DNA of 62,337 bases from Actinomycetota bacterium (GTDB lineage Bacteria > Actinomycetota > Actinomycetes > Actinomycetales > Microbacteriaceae): assembly GCA_947450345.1 (NCBI GenBank), contig CANFVD010000003.1, forward strand, positions 1 through 62,337. The letters are read 5' to 3'. Below are positions 16,583 through 25,675 of this stretch, piece after piece (the first letter of the stretch is position 1; each line of letters starts with the position of its first letter). The position numbers and the translations under genes were made by a program. The notes under the pieces were generated by a model that saw only the letters and a list, made by a program, of their open reading frames with translations, made no database searches and was not told the origin of the DNA.

Positions 16583-17584
16583 ATGGCTCGTTCTCACTTC
16601 ACTTTAGCGGCGCTCGTGGTTTCGGCTGTTCCCGATTTTGACCCCGCACGCGTGACCCCGATCGCGTCCGGGATTGACGCCGATTATGAATCCGCGCTGG
16701 TCACCGACCACGCCGGACGCGCGGTCATCGTGCGCCTCCCCACGTCACGCGACACCGAACAATCCCTGTCACACGAACTCCGTGCCCTCGAAATCCTGAC
16801 CGCGGGAGTGCGCTCACGGCTCGGGTTTGAACTGCCCACGGTGTGCGGACGCGCGCCGATGGGAAACACCTTCGGCCTGGTTTTTGATGTTCTGCCCGGA
16901 GACCCCCTCCACCTCGGAGACCTCATCGCCGGCACCGTGGTCCCTGAATCCATCGGTCGAGCAATCGCCTCGATTCACGAACTCCCCGCCAATCTTGTCT
17001 CGGATGCGGGTCTCTCCTACGTCTCGGCGACGGCCGCCCAGCAACGGGCGCGCGACACGGTGGAACGCGCAGTAGCGACGAACATGCTTCCCGCCGAACT
17101 CGAGACGCGGTGGAGTCGCGCCGTTGTGGATACGAGGATTTGGCAGTTCGAACCCACCGTGATTCACGGCTCACTGGGCGTGGCGAACTTCTTGTTTGGC
17201 AACGACTCGGTCAGTGCGATTCAGGGGTGGGGGGCGCTCCACGTGGGAGACCCAGCTCTCGACATGATGTGGCTGACCAACGCAGAGGAGACGGCAGGCG
17301 ACGAGGCCTTCCACGCCTATCAGCAGGTGCGGCTCTCGAGCGCCGATCCGAGTGTTCGACGTCGCGCCGTGCTTTACTCAGAGCTCGAGATTGCCAAGTG
17401 GCTGCTGCACGGCGTGCGGGAGAAAAACACGGAGATCGTCGAAGACGCCAACAGCATGATGGAGCGTCTCGTGGCCACGATCGAGGCCGAGCCCGTCAAC
17501 TCTGTGGGCGTCGGCACCGAGCCGATCATGACGGTTACCGACGTTGAGCGAATGCTCGACGTGGCACCTCCCGCTCGCGACTAG
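16583..17584 (+). CDS. Aminoglycoside phosphotransferase-fold protein, probable pseudokinase
   Basis: 333 residues with the APH/choline kinase fold: a GLVFDVLPGDPL segment, the catalytic-loop region VIHGSLGVANFLF and the GDPALDMMWL segment. Two key acids are missing. The Brenner motif HGD-x4-N reads HGS-x4-N (Ser197), and the metal-binding DW of motif IDW reads IQGW. It is therefore unlikely to transfer phosphate in the usual way and may be a regulatory or binding protein. It diverges from the nudC gene and converges on adnB with a 4-bp overlap of the gene ends. Homologues at this site in other actinobacteria are expected but I cannot check them. Confidence 0.78.
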   Translation: MARSHFTLAALVVSAVPDFDPARVTPIASGIDADYESALVTDHAGRAVIVRLPTSRDTEQSLSHELRALEILTAGVRSRLGFELPTVCGRAPMGNTFGLVFDVLPGDPLHLGDLIAGTVVPESIGRAIASIHELPANLVSDAGLSYVSATAAQQRARDTVERAVATNMLPAELETRWSRAVVDTRIWQFEPTVIHGSLGVANFLFGNDSVSAIQGWGALHVGDPALDMMWLTNAEETAGDEAFHAYQQVRLSSADPSVRRRAVLYSELEIAKWLLHGVREKNTEIVEDANSMMERLVATIEAEPVNSVGVGTEPIMTVTDVERMLDVAPPARD

Positions 17585-20500
17585 TCCTCGGTGCTCAACA
17601 GGCCGACCCACAGCTCTTCGAGTTCTCGGTAGCTCAGCAGTCGTTCTGGTCGGATAACGACGTCGTCGGCCACGAAGTAGAACGCCGCGTCGATGTTTTC
17701 TTCCGCAATGCCCGTGTAGGCCGCATAGGCGGCTCGATATAGAGCGAGCTGGTACGCCCGGACAGCCAGGTCGTCGGCGTCGCGGGGCGCCTTGCCGGTT
17801 TTCCAGTCAACGATCTCGTATCGGCAGTTCGCATCCCGCGGAGCGTGCGCTTCCGCACCGTCGGCGCGATACACGGCGTCGAGTTTGCAGACCACGACGT
17901 TCGGACCGAGCGGGAGATGAATTTCGATCTCAACGTCGACCGGCTGTCGATTGCCCCAGGGCGATGACTCAAAGGTGCGCTGCAGGTCTGCCAGAGCGGC
18001 GGCATCCGAGGCATCGAGGGTGTCAACACCGAATTCGGCCTCGGAGGAGAACCCGTCGGCGTCGGAGTCTTCGAGGTCAAAGAGTGTGGGTGAGTCGCCG
18101 CGCACGACACGATTCTCGACCCACGAATGGAAAAGCGTGCCCAGCATGGTGGCTCGGTAGGGGCGCTGCGGCAGTGGACGGCCGAGCGGACCGACGGGTG
18201 GCACGGGTGCTCCCGCGCGGGTGGCGGATGATGGGGGCGCGGTGTTGCTGAGGGCCAGACCGGCCGCCACAAAGTCTTTGAACGCCGACGCGGGAATACG
18301 CTGTGGCAGAGGGGTGCGCGTCTCAGCGGTGAGTCGGGCGTCCCGCTCGGCGATGAGCAGCTCGATATCGGAAGCCAGCGAACTCGCTCCGCGCGCATCG
18401 GACGCTTCCGACGACGTGGCACGCACGAGCGCGGCCGCGGCTCGCACGCGCGGTTCGCGCGCCCCGAGCGGAGGAAGCGGCCACACAATCGACTCGGCGT
18501 GGGGATCCCACGGGTTCTCGGTGTCGATGGGTTCCTCGGGCAGCCTGTTTGCCGCCAACTCGGCCTCGTCAATTTCGACAAGGTAGGGGCTTGGCCGCCT
18601 CAGCTTTTTGCCCGATGCCCACCACGAACCGCTGAGCAACATATCGTGGGCCGACCGGGTGAGCGCCACATAGGCGAGCCGCCGCTCCCCCGTCTCGTAG
18701 CGGGAACGCGCCGAATCGAGATATTCCTCGTATAACTCTTCGAGGTCGATCTGATCCTTCGCGTGTTCAAAGCGCCACAGGGTTCCCAGGTCAGCTTTAT
18801 CGGCGCGCAATTGCTCAGGGAGCGTGCCCAGGTCGGTCCACTTCTCCGTGTTGGTGGTGATGGTGCCCTTCTCATCGGCAATCATGCGCCCCACGGCGAC
18901 GAAGTCCCATTCCAATCCTTTGGAGCCGTGAATGGTGAGCAACTGAACCACGTCGCCCTCGGGCGGCTCTTCGGCCGGGCTCAGCCGCTCGCGCCGCTCG
19001 ACGTCGTCGAGCCACGAGAGGAACGCTCCCAACGTGGGGTTTTCGTCGGTCGCAATGAAGGCCGACACGGTATCGAGGAACGTCTCAACGCTCGCGTCGC
19101 CAGCGGTGAGGCGATCATTGGCCGCGAGTTCAACGTCGAGATTCATTTCAGACATCACGAGTCGCACGAGATCGCGCAGGTTCATTCCGGCGTGACGACG
19201 CAGACGCGCGATCACCCGCCCCGCGTGCTGCATGCGCTCGAATGCCACTGCGCTGAGGCTCGCGAATGCGCGGTGCGTGGGATCGGTGGCCGTAGTGATG
19301 AAGTCCAACGCGTCAATCAGGCTCTGGCCGTCCGACGCAGACACCGACTCCTTCAACGATGCGCGCACCTCTTTACTCAGTCGCTGGAGGCGGTGGTCCC
19401 GTTCCGAGAGCCAGCGGGCCGTCGACTTGAGGGCGCGAAGATCACGCGGGGCAATCTGCCAACGAGCGCCGGCAAGAAGCCGGATCAACTGGCTGTCGGC
19501 CCGGGTGTCGTGCATCACGCGAAGTGTACTGACGATGTCCACGATGACGGGCTCCATGAGGAGGCCGCCCAACCCCAGCACGTGTGTGGCGATACCCGCC
19601 TGGTCCAAAGCGGCCTTGAAGTGGGCCAGATCGGCGGTCTTTCGCGTGAGCACTGCGGCCGTGGGGCGTTTTTTGTCGGCGGGCCATTCCGCGAATTTGC
19701 GACCAAACCACTGAGCAACGGCCTGAGCTTCATCCGTGATGGTCAGCGGGAAGATGACGTCGACCGTGCCCTGATGGCCTTTTCCTGCCTCCAGTTCGAA
19801 GGGCGTAGCGGAGTCAGCCACATTTTTGGGGAGGGGCCGGGCCACGAGGTTGGCGACGTCGAGTATCTGTTGAGCGTTGCGCCACGATTTCGAGAGCGTG
19901 TGTTGCGTTCCCGCGCGGTCGGGCGAGAACACCGCAAAGAATCGATGCGGCAACATATTGGATGCGCTGGCTCCGCGCCAGCCATAGATGGCCTGGTTGG
20001 GGTCTCCCACGGCCATCACCGTGCGGTCGTGGAACACGCTCGAGAGCAGCGCAACTTGAACACTCGAGGTGTCTTGGTACTCGTCGAGCAAGACGAATCG
20101 ATAGTTGGATGACACCTGATCGCGCACGCTCGGAATCTGAACGAGTCGATGCGCATAGGCAATCTGGTCGCCGAACTCAATGAGGTGGCGTGAGCGCTTG
20201 AGGTTTTCGTAGGCCACAACAACGTCGCACAGGAGGTCGAGCTTGGCGGCGACGGCAAGTCCTTTCTTGTACTTGTCTTGGGGAACCCGATGCGTGGTAC
20301 CGCGCGTGGTGATGGGGAGGTCTTTCACGTGTGCAACAAATTCCGCGGTGAACGCGCGAAGGTCGGCCGTATCAACCATGTTGTCGGTGAGCGCCCTTGC
20401 CACCTTTAGGGTGACCTCGATGACCGAGTTCAACGTCATGTCGAGTTTTGCTAGGTCGGTGCCCTTCGATTCCAAGACGGCCCGACGGGCCAGTTGCCAC

Positions 20501-20982
20501 GCGGTGGCTTCGGTCATCACGCCGGCCGATCCATCGACCCCGATGAGGTGGGCATACTCGCTGAAGATGCGATTGGCAAAGGAGTTGTAGGTCGTCATGC
20601 TCGCGGAGAAAAGCGCATGCGAGGAGTCGTCATCTGAGCCCGGAATCATGCCGCGCCAGGCCAGAGCGTCTAATCCCTCACGAACACGCGCTGCCAGGGA
20701 TATGGCGGCCCGACGCGTGAAGGTCATGCCTAGGATTTCGTCGAGGCGGGCGTGCCCGTTTGCCACCAGCCAGAGCACGCGCATGGTCATGGTTTCGGTC
20801 TTGCCACTGCCCGCACCGGCGGTGACAAGGCACGTGGTGGAGATGTCGCTGGCCACGATGTCGCGTTGCTCAGCGGTGAGCTCCACACGTTGCTTGGTCT
20901 CGTCGAGGATCCCCGCGCGACGATCGAGTTCTTGACGCCAGTCGAATGTGGCGTCGGAAATGTCTTGCGCTGTGTAGGTCAT
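17581..20982 (-). CDS. adnB: AdnB-type ATP-dependent helicase-nuclease subunit
   Basis: 1133 residues. The UvrD-like motor has Walker A GAGSGKT, FTRRAA, Walker B LLDEYQDTS, GDPNQAIYGWRGA, TIHGSKGLEWDFV and VALTRSAHDMLL. A RecB-type PD-(D/E)xK nuclease domain lies at the C-terminus (EIEIHLP, VCKLDAVYR, YEIVDWKTGKAP, AYQLALYR). Mycobacterial AdnAB is a heterodimer with one motor and one nuclease in each subunit that resects DNA double-strand breaks. This is the subunit with the intact DExQ box, the main motor. It overlaps adnA by 4 nt (ATGA), which fits equal synthesis of the two subunits. Confidence 0.92.
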   Translation of the reverse strand: MTYTAQDISDATFDWRQELDRRAGILDETKQRVELTAEQRDIVASDISTTCLVTAGAGSGKTETMTMRVLWLVANGHARLDEILGMTFTRRAAISLAARVREGLDALAWRGMIPGSDDDSSHALFSASMTTYNSFANRIFSEYAHLIGVDGSAGVMTEATAWQLARRAVLESKGTDLAKLDMTLNSVIEVTLKVARALTDNMVDTADLRAFTAEFVAHVKDLPITTRGTTHRVPQDKYKKGLAVAAKLDLLCDVVVAYENLKRSRHLIEFGDQIAYAHRLVQIPSVRDQVSSNYRFVLLDEYQDTSSVQVALLSSVFHDRTVMAVGDPNQAIYGWRGASASNMLPHRFFAVFSPDRAGTQHTLSKSWRNAQQILDVANLVARPLPKNVADSATPFELEAGKGHQGTVDVIFPLTITDEAQAVAQWFGRKFAEWPADKKRPTAAVLTRKTADLAHFKAALDQAGIATHVLGLGGLLMEPVIVDIVSTLRVMHDTRADSQLIRLLAGARWQIAPRDLRALKSTARWLSERDHRLQRLSKEVRASLKESVSASDGQSLIDALDFITTATDPTHRAFASLSAVAFERMQHAGRVIARLRRHAGMNLRDLVRLVMSEMNLDVELAANDRLTAGDASVETFLDTVSAFIATDENPTLGAFLSWLDDVERRERLSPAEEPPEGDVVQLLTIHGSKGLEWDFVAVGRMIADEKGTITTNTEKWTDLGTLPEQLRADKADLGTLWRFEHAKDQIDLEELYEEYLDSARSRYETGERRLAYVALTRSAHDMLLSGSWWASGKKLRRPSPYLVEIDEAELAANRLPEEPIDTENPWDPHAESIVWPLPPLGAREPRVRAAAALVRATSSEASDARGASSLASDIELLIAERDARLTAETRTPLPQRIPASAFKDFVAAGLALSNTAPPSSATRAGAPVPPVGPLGRPLPQRPYRATMLGTLFHSWVENRVVRGDSPTLFDLEDSDADGFSSEAEFGVDTLDASDAAALADLQRTFESSPWGNRQPVDVEIEIHLPLGPNVVVCKLDAVYRADGAEAHAPRDANCRYEIVDWKTGKAPRDADDLAVRAYQLALYRAAYAAYTGIAEENIDAAFYFVADDVVIRPERLLSYRELEELWVGLLSTED

Positions 20983-23900
20983 GCGCTCACCGCCGACACC
21001 GTGTGAATGCGCTTGGCGTAGGTACTGTCGAACTCGCCACGTTCTTCTCGCGTAAAGATGACCGCGGTAAACGAGCTGCCCGACATGCCTTCGGCGGCCG
21101 CCGCCACCTTGGCTTCGATGGCTTCTTGGGCAGCTCCGCCCCGCTCGATGGCCGCCTGGACAATCTCGATAATCTCGCCGGCACGCGACTTCTTGACTGC
21201 CTTCTCATCGACCATGAGGATCCCCGCCCCGCCCGATGTTGCCCCCGGAGCGATGAGTTCGCCCTGCGGTGCGGGGGTCTCACTTTCGGAATCGTGTTCG
21301 ACCGTCTCGCGAATCTCGTCGCGGACCAACGCCAATTGGTAACACTCGAGCTGAAGGTTGTCGGCCACCTCGTCTTCGGTCATTTTCTTTGCGCCGGTCT
21401 TGAGATCGATCACGGTAACCGTGCCATCCGGATTGCGATGCACGCGGTCGATACGTCCCACGAGCCTTCCGACGCCCACGTCGAAACTGAACGAACACTC
21501 CACTCCCACCACCTCGACGTTTCGGGCCCGCAGGTCGCCGAGGTAGGTGGCCAAGTTGCCCACCATGGTTTTCGCACGCGCTCGTTCGCGTTCGCCCAGC
21601 CAGTCGGCTTCGAACGTGAGCTCGTGCCAGCGCTTCTCGACGGCCGACCACAGGCTCTCCGCCGACAGGTCCGACAGGATCTCATTGCCGACGTCCTCGA
21701 ACACTTTGTGAACGAGTGTGCCCAATCCGGTTGCCACGGTTTGTTCGCCACCCACCGTGGAGTCAATGAACCAGCCGAGTTGGTTGCGCTCCCACGCCTC
21801 AAGGCGCGAGGGAGAGACGTGAACGGTGACACCGGCTGCCCGATCGACCTCGTCGACAATGTCACGCTCGGTGGAGGGACCGGCGAGTCCGTACCAGTCG
21901 TCGGGATGGGCGCCGGCCACGTCGGCCTCGGCAAGTCGGGCGAGTGCCTGTGCCAACTCGGTAGCCCGCGCCGGAGTGAGGGGTTGCGACGATTCGGTGG
22001 AGTGCGGAAACTGGCGCACCAATTCGCGCCGGGCGAACCCGGTGATTCCCGACAGGGACAGTGGATAGGAATCTGGAGTCGGAGTGGGCTCACTCGGGAC
22101 CGGTTCCGCGCCTTCCGCGGGAGTGCCGACAAGTCCCACAAATGGCGATGCCATGGCGTCGGCGCTCGTCGTGGCCGAGACGATCAGCGTCTGGCGCGCG
22201 CGCGAGCAGGCGAGGACAAACATGCGAAGTTCGTCGTGCAGCACCGCCAGGCGTGCATCGGTTGGCGAGGATGCCGAGGTGTGTCCACTCACGACGTCGT
22301 CGAATCGACCCGCGTGCAAGAGTTGGCCGCGCAGCCGGAGGTTGGGCCACACCCCTTCTTGAACGGCCACGACGGCGACCACATCGAACTCGGCACCGAT
22401 GATCGAGGGCGGCGTGCAGACCAACACCGCATCCGCGCTTGAGGTGGGTGCGAGGGTGTCTTCGGGGACGTCCGTGGTGAGGAGATCGTGAATAAAGTCT
22501 TTCGGGGTTCGGTCGGGCTCGCGTTCCACAAATCGTCGCGCCGAGGCAAAGAGCGCGAGAACGGTATCGAGCTTGCGATGAGCTTCTTCGGCAATCAGGC
22601 CGGCACCCTCCGTTGCCGCGGCCAGCTCGCGAGGCAGAACGGATCCGTGCCAGGCGGTCCACAGGAGTTCTTCGATGGTGCCGCCCGAGACGCGCTGTTG
22701 TAGCAACTCGGCCAACAGTGTGGCCACCCGCCCGGCGGCGCGCGCCGGTGCCGAATCGACGATGGCAAGTTCGGCAACACTCACGAGTCCGTCGCGCACG
22801 AGCTCGGGGCCGGTGCGTGTGCCACCTCCGGCGAGCTCCTGTTGCCGCAGCGCCAGTCTCAAGCGACGCGTATCGACCGATGACATTCCACCGATTTCGC
22901 TCAGCAGGAAGCTCTCGGCTTCGGCCGGAGTGAGGTTGTGCCCGGGCTCGGACAAACGCAGGGCGGCGACGAAGTCGCGCACCAACGGCTGATCGCGCAG
23001 GGCCTGATCGCTCACCAGAGAACGTGTGGGGACCTCGTGAATGGCCAGTTGCCGCGCCACACTCTCGACGAGCGATCCCTGACGCACGACGACCGCCATG
23101 CGATGCCACCCCACTCCGTCGCGAACGTGCGCCTGTCGCATGGCGCGTGCCACCGCCGCCAGTTCGCTCGAACGCTGCGACTCTTCGATGACCACGACCG
23201 AGCCCGGTTCGGCGTCGGGGCCGGCGACGGCCTTTCGCTGCGTACCCAGCCCGGCGGCACCCACGCGCGCTTCGAGCCGAGCCACCGCGGAGCGCACAGC
23301 CGAACCGTGGCGATATACGCGCTCGAGAACAATGGGCGGCCGCGCGCCCGAAACGATCGTGTCGAATCGTCCCAAGATGTGAGGAACGGCACCGCGGAAC
23401 GCCGTAGCCGTTTCGTCGGGATTGCCGAACAACACCACGGGAATATTGCGAGACGATGCTGCGGCCAGAAGAGCGATGGATCCGGCCGTCAGTTCCTGTG
23501 CGTCATCAACGACAATCAGTCGACACTCGCGAAGTGCCACCCCGTCGGCTACCGCGACAGTGGCCTGGCGCATGACTTCGGCGGCGTCGGCAAATCCGTA
23601 TCGCATGGCATCGAGGACATCGGTGAGTGACGTGGACCAGAACTGAGCGACAGCCTGCCATTCGGCCACGCCGTGCTTCGCAGCCAACGCCTCCATGTCG
23701 TGGGCGCTCACACCGGCGTCGATGCTGCGGTCGATGAGGTCGCGCAGTTCGTTGCGGAACACGCGAGACGCGCGCACCTCGGGACCGAGCGTGACCGGCC
23801 AACGCGAGGATGCGCCCTCCGACTCGCGCTCGCGAGCTTCTTCGGCCTCGAGCAGGGTGGCGATGATGCGGTCTTGCTCGGCACCGGTGAGGAGGCGGGG

Positions 23901-24257
23901 AAGCACGTCGCCGCGCGCCTGGGCGGCGTCGGTGGCCACGGCGAGCGCCAACGACATGGGTGTGCGGGCCAGCGGCCCCTGCGTTGGGCGACGCAGGCGC
24001 GCGGCCAGCGCCTCGCGGAGTCGGTTTGCCGCCAAACGCTGTGGCGTGAGAACGAGAATGTGGCCGGTGTCGACGTGATTCTGCTCAACGCGGTGGGCGA
24101 CAAACTCAACCAGCGTCGTGGTCTTTCCCGTGCCGGGTGCCCCCACAACCACAAACGATTCGCCCACCTCGTGATCGAGAACACGCTGCTGTTGCGCATC
24201 GAGAGGATGGCGCACGAACGCCACGCGTGGCGGTACGAGTCCCCTGTGTGCGGTCAT
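20979..24257 (-). CDS. adnA: AdnA-type helicase-nuclease subunit
   Basis: 1092 residues. Walker A is GAPGTGKTT, but motif II reads VVDDAQEL (DDAQ, not DExQ), which fits the weak motor subunit of AdnAB. The C-terminal nuclease keeps GRIDRV, VTVIDLKTG and NLQLECYQLAL, the RecB-family nuclease order. The start is placed at the ATG at 24255-24257 (MTAHRGLVPPR). A TTG further out at 24324-24326 would almost reach the RBS of the divergent DUF3107 gene and adds a tail without visible conservation. Positional match is Rv3202c. The gene is first in the adnA-adnB pair. Confidence 0.9.
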   Translation of the reverse strand: MTAHRGLVPPRVAFVRHPLDAQQQRVLDHEVGESFVVVGAPGTGKTTTLVEFVAHRVEQNHVDTGHILVLTPQRLAANRLREALAARLRRPTQGPLARTPMSLALAVATDAAQARGDVLPRLLTGAEQDRIIATLLEAEEARERESEGASSRWPVTLGPEVRASRVFRNELRDLIDRSIDAGVSAHDMEALAAKHGVAEWQAVAQFWSTSLTDVLDAMRYGFADAAEVMRQATVAVADGVALRECRLIVVDDAQELTAGSIALLAAASSRNIPVVLFGNPDETATAFRGAVPHILGRFDTIVSGARPPIVLERVYRHGSAVRSAVARLEARVGAAGLGTQRKAVAGPDAEPGSVVVIEESQRSSELAAVARAMRQAHVRDGVGWHRMAVVVRQGSLVESVARQLAIHEVPTRSLVSDQALRDQPLVRDFVAALRLSEPGHNLTPAEAESFLLSEIGGMSSVDTRRLRLALRQQELAGGGTRTGPELVRDGLVSVAELAIVDSAPARAAGRVATLLAELLQQRVSGGTIEELLWTAWHGSVLPRELAAATEGAGLIAEEAHRKLDTVLALFASARRFVEREPDRTPKDFIHDLLTTDVPEDTLAPTSSADAVLVCTPPSIIGAEFDVVAVVAVQEGVWPNLRLRGQLLHAGRFDDVVSGHTSASSPTDARLAVLHDELRMFVLACSRARQTLIVSATTSADAMASPFVGLVGTPAEGAEPVPSEPTPTPDSYPLSLSGITGFARRELVRQFPHSTESSQPLTPARATELAQALARLAEADVAGAHPDDWYGLAGPSTERDIVDEVDRAAGVTVHVSPSRLEAWERNQLGWFIDSTVGGEQTVATGLGTLVHKVFEDVGNEILSDLSAESLWSAVEKRWHELTFEADWLGERERARAKTMVGNLATYLGDLRARNVEVVGVECSFSFDVGVGRLVGRIDRVHRNPDGTVTVIDLKTGAKKMTEDEVADNLQLECYQLALVRDEIRETVEHDSESETPAPQGELIAPGATSGGAGILMVDEKAVKKSRAGEIIEIVQAAIERGGAAQEAIEAKVAAAAEGMSGSSFTAVIFTREERGEFDSTYAKRIHTVSAVSA

Positions 24258-24346
24258 GGCGTCAACGTTATCGCCCACGTCGGACAGAGCATCCGCTGGT
24301 GAGTTAGTGTTGCAGTGTTCCCGCAACTTCAGAAGGAGTGTCCCTC

Positions 24347-24571
24347 GTGGAAATCCGCATCGGCATCGTCAATACAGCTCGCGAACTCAATTTTGAGTCG
24401 GATGCGTCACTCAGTGACATCGAGTCCGCCGTGAGCGCAGCGCTCACAGGCACCGAGACCTTCCTCAAGCTTTCGGACAACAAGGGCAAGGTTTACCTCG
24501 TTCCCACGGCGACGATTGGTTTCGTTGAAATCGGCAGTGACGAGGGCCGACGCGTCGGATTTGTGGCCTAG
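24347..24571 (+). CDS. DUF3107 family small protein
   Basis: 74 residues starting VEIRIGIVNTARELNFES and ending EIGSDEGRRVGFVA, the typical length and ends of DUF3107 (M. tuberculosis Rv3208A/TB9.4). Function is unknown. The start is GTG at 24347 because AGAAGGAG stands 8 nt before it. A GTG at 24338 is inside the SD sequence. It is 2 nt upstream of a small membrane protein gene and diverges from adnA. Confidence 0.9.
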   Translation: MEIRIGIVNTARELNFESDASLSDIESAVSAALTGTETFLKLSDNKGKVYLVPTATIGFVEIGSDEGRRVGFVA

Positions 24572-24573
24572 CC

Positions 24574-24864
24574 GTGGAGATGATGTTTGCGGTCATCGCC
24601 GCGCTCGCCATCGGACTCAGCATTCGCTACAGCATGGCTGGGCGTGATCGTGTGGGTGTTGCCCTGATTCCCGCTCTCGCCACCGCAACAGGAGCGCTCG
24701 TGTGGGCGGTCGGCATCTGGTGCGGACTTCTCGCCACGGAACCGTGGCTCTGGCTCATCACGTTCGCCGTGAGCGGTGCTGTTGCTTTTTACGTCAACCT
24801 GCGGATCACGCGCAAGCGCATCGCAGCTGACAACGAGGTCTTCGGAAGAATCGCCCGCAAGTAG
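24574..24864 (+). CDS. Small membrane protein, function unknown
   Basis: 96 residues with three probable membrane segments (AVIAALAIGLSI, VALIPALATATGALVWAVGIW, WLWLITFAVSGAVAFYVNL) and a basic C-terminus RKRIAADNEVFGRIARK. GTG start directly after the stop of DUF3107, so the two are likely co-translated. Similar small proteins follow DUF3107 in other actinobacteria as far as I recall. No function is known. Confidence 0.75.
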   Translation: MEMMFAVIAALAIGLSIRYSMAGRDRVGVALIPALATATGALVWAVGIWCGLLATEPWLWLITFAVSGAVAFYVNLRITRKRIAADNEVFGRIARK

Positions 24865-24894
24865 GCGCCAACCGCCCGGCCAGGCGCTCGGGAG

Positions 24895-25614
24895 CTAGGC
24901 CGTGAAGCCCAACGCATCCATGCGGCGCGAATGGGCAGCAATCAGGTCGGTAAAGACAGGTTCCATGCGCGCCTCGTCGTGCGCCTTATCGCCGGAGCCC
25001 GCAATCGCATTGCGCGCGAGCAGAATGGCATCACCCAGGAGACGACGGCCGAAGAGTGCGAGTCGCGACGCCACCTTGGGGTCCGCCTCAATGGCCTGCT
25101 GCAATTGCTCCACGATGATGGCGGCCTCACGATCGGGTTCGATCAGAGCCTGAACTCTCGCGGCCAGAGCCTTCGGCAGTCCACCGACGAGACGCTGGAA
25201 GAAGTCATCGAGGAAGCCGCCCGTGACGTAGACCGACACCAGCGTCTCGAGCCAGTCGTTGCCGCACGTGAGCTCCTCAAACCGATCGATCGAGTGGGCA
25301 AACGGTTCCATGGCCGAGGCGGGGTCAACCTTGAGCTTGCGCAGTTCCGCCACGATTCCGTGGTGTTTTGTCAGGGCATCGCCCGCGACGGCACTCAAGC
25401 CCTCTTTTGACGCCAGCGTGGGCGATTCACTCACGGCGCGACTGAGGGTCTCGAACACGGCGAGCTCGAAGTAGGCCACCTGCCCGAGATACGAGACAAC
25501 GTCGGGTGCTAGGTCCGCGAGGTCGTAGCGCGTCGACTCGTCAGTGACCCCGCGCTGTCCAATGACGGCAGCAGGTTTGCGATTGCGCGCGCGACGCCGG
25601 AACCATTCGAACAC
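24895..25614 (-). CDS. Ferritin-like four-helix protein (MiaE-like)
   Basis: 239 residues, mostly helical, with carboxylate/His pairs of a ferritin-like di-metal site: YFELAVFE, LTKHHGIVAE, then GNDWLETLVSVYVTGGFLDDFF and EPDREAAIIVEQL. Annotation of such proteins ranges from ferritin-like to tRNA-(ms2io6A) hydroxylase-like; the substrate is unknown. It diverges from the DEAD-box helicase gene. The pair corresponds in order to Rv3210c and rhlE Rv3211. Confidence 0.8.
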   Translation of the reverse strand: MFEWFRRRARNRKPAAVIGQRGVTDESTRYDLADLAPDVVSYLGQVAYFELAVFETLSRAVSESPTLASKEGLSAVAGDALTKHHGIVAELRKLKVDPASAMEPFAHSIDRFEELTCGNDWLETLVSVYVTGGFLDDFFQRLVGGLPKALAARVQALIEPDREAAIIVEQLQQAIEADPKVASRLALFGRRLLGDAILLARNAIAGSGDKAHDEARMEPVFTDLIAAHSRRMDALGFTA

Positions 25615-25675
25615 CCTCTCAGCCTATGCCTCAACCTCGGGCAACGTCGACGAGCGCTAGACTCGAGGCAGACTT

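Noticed and set aside
18763-22442. Long plus-strand open frames (18763-20112 and 20946-22442) inside adnB and adnA
   Set aside because: Shadows opposite well-supported helicase-nuclease genes; composition typical of antisense frames.
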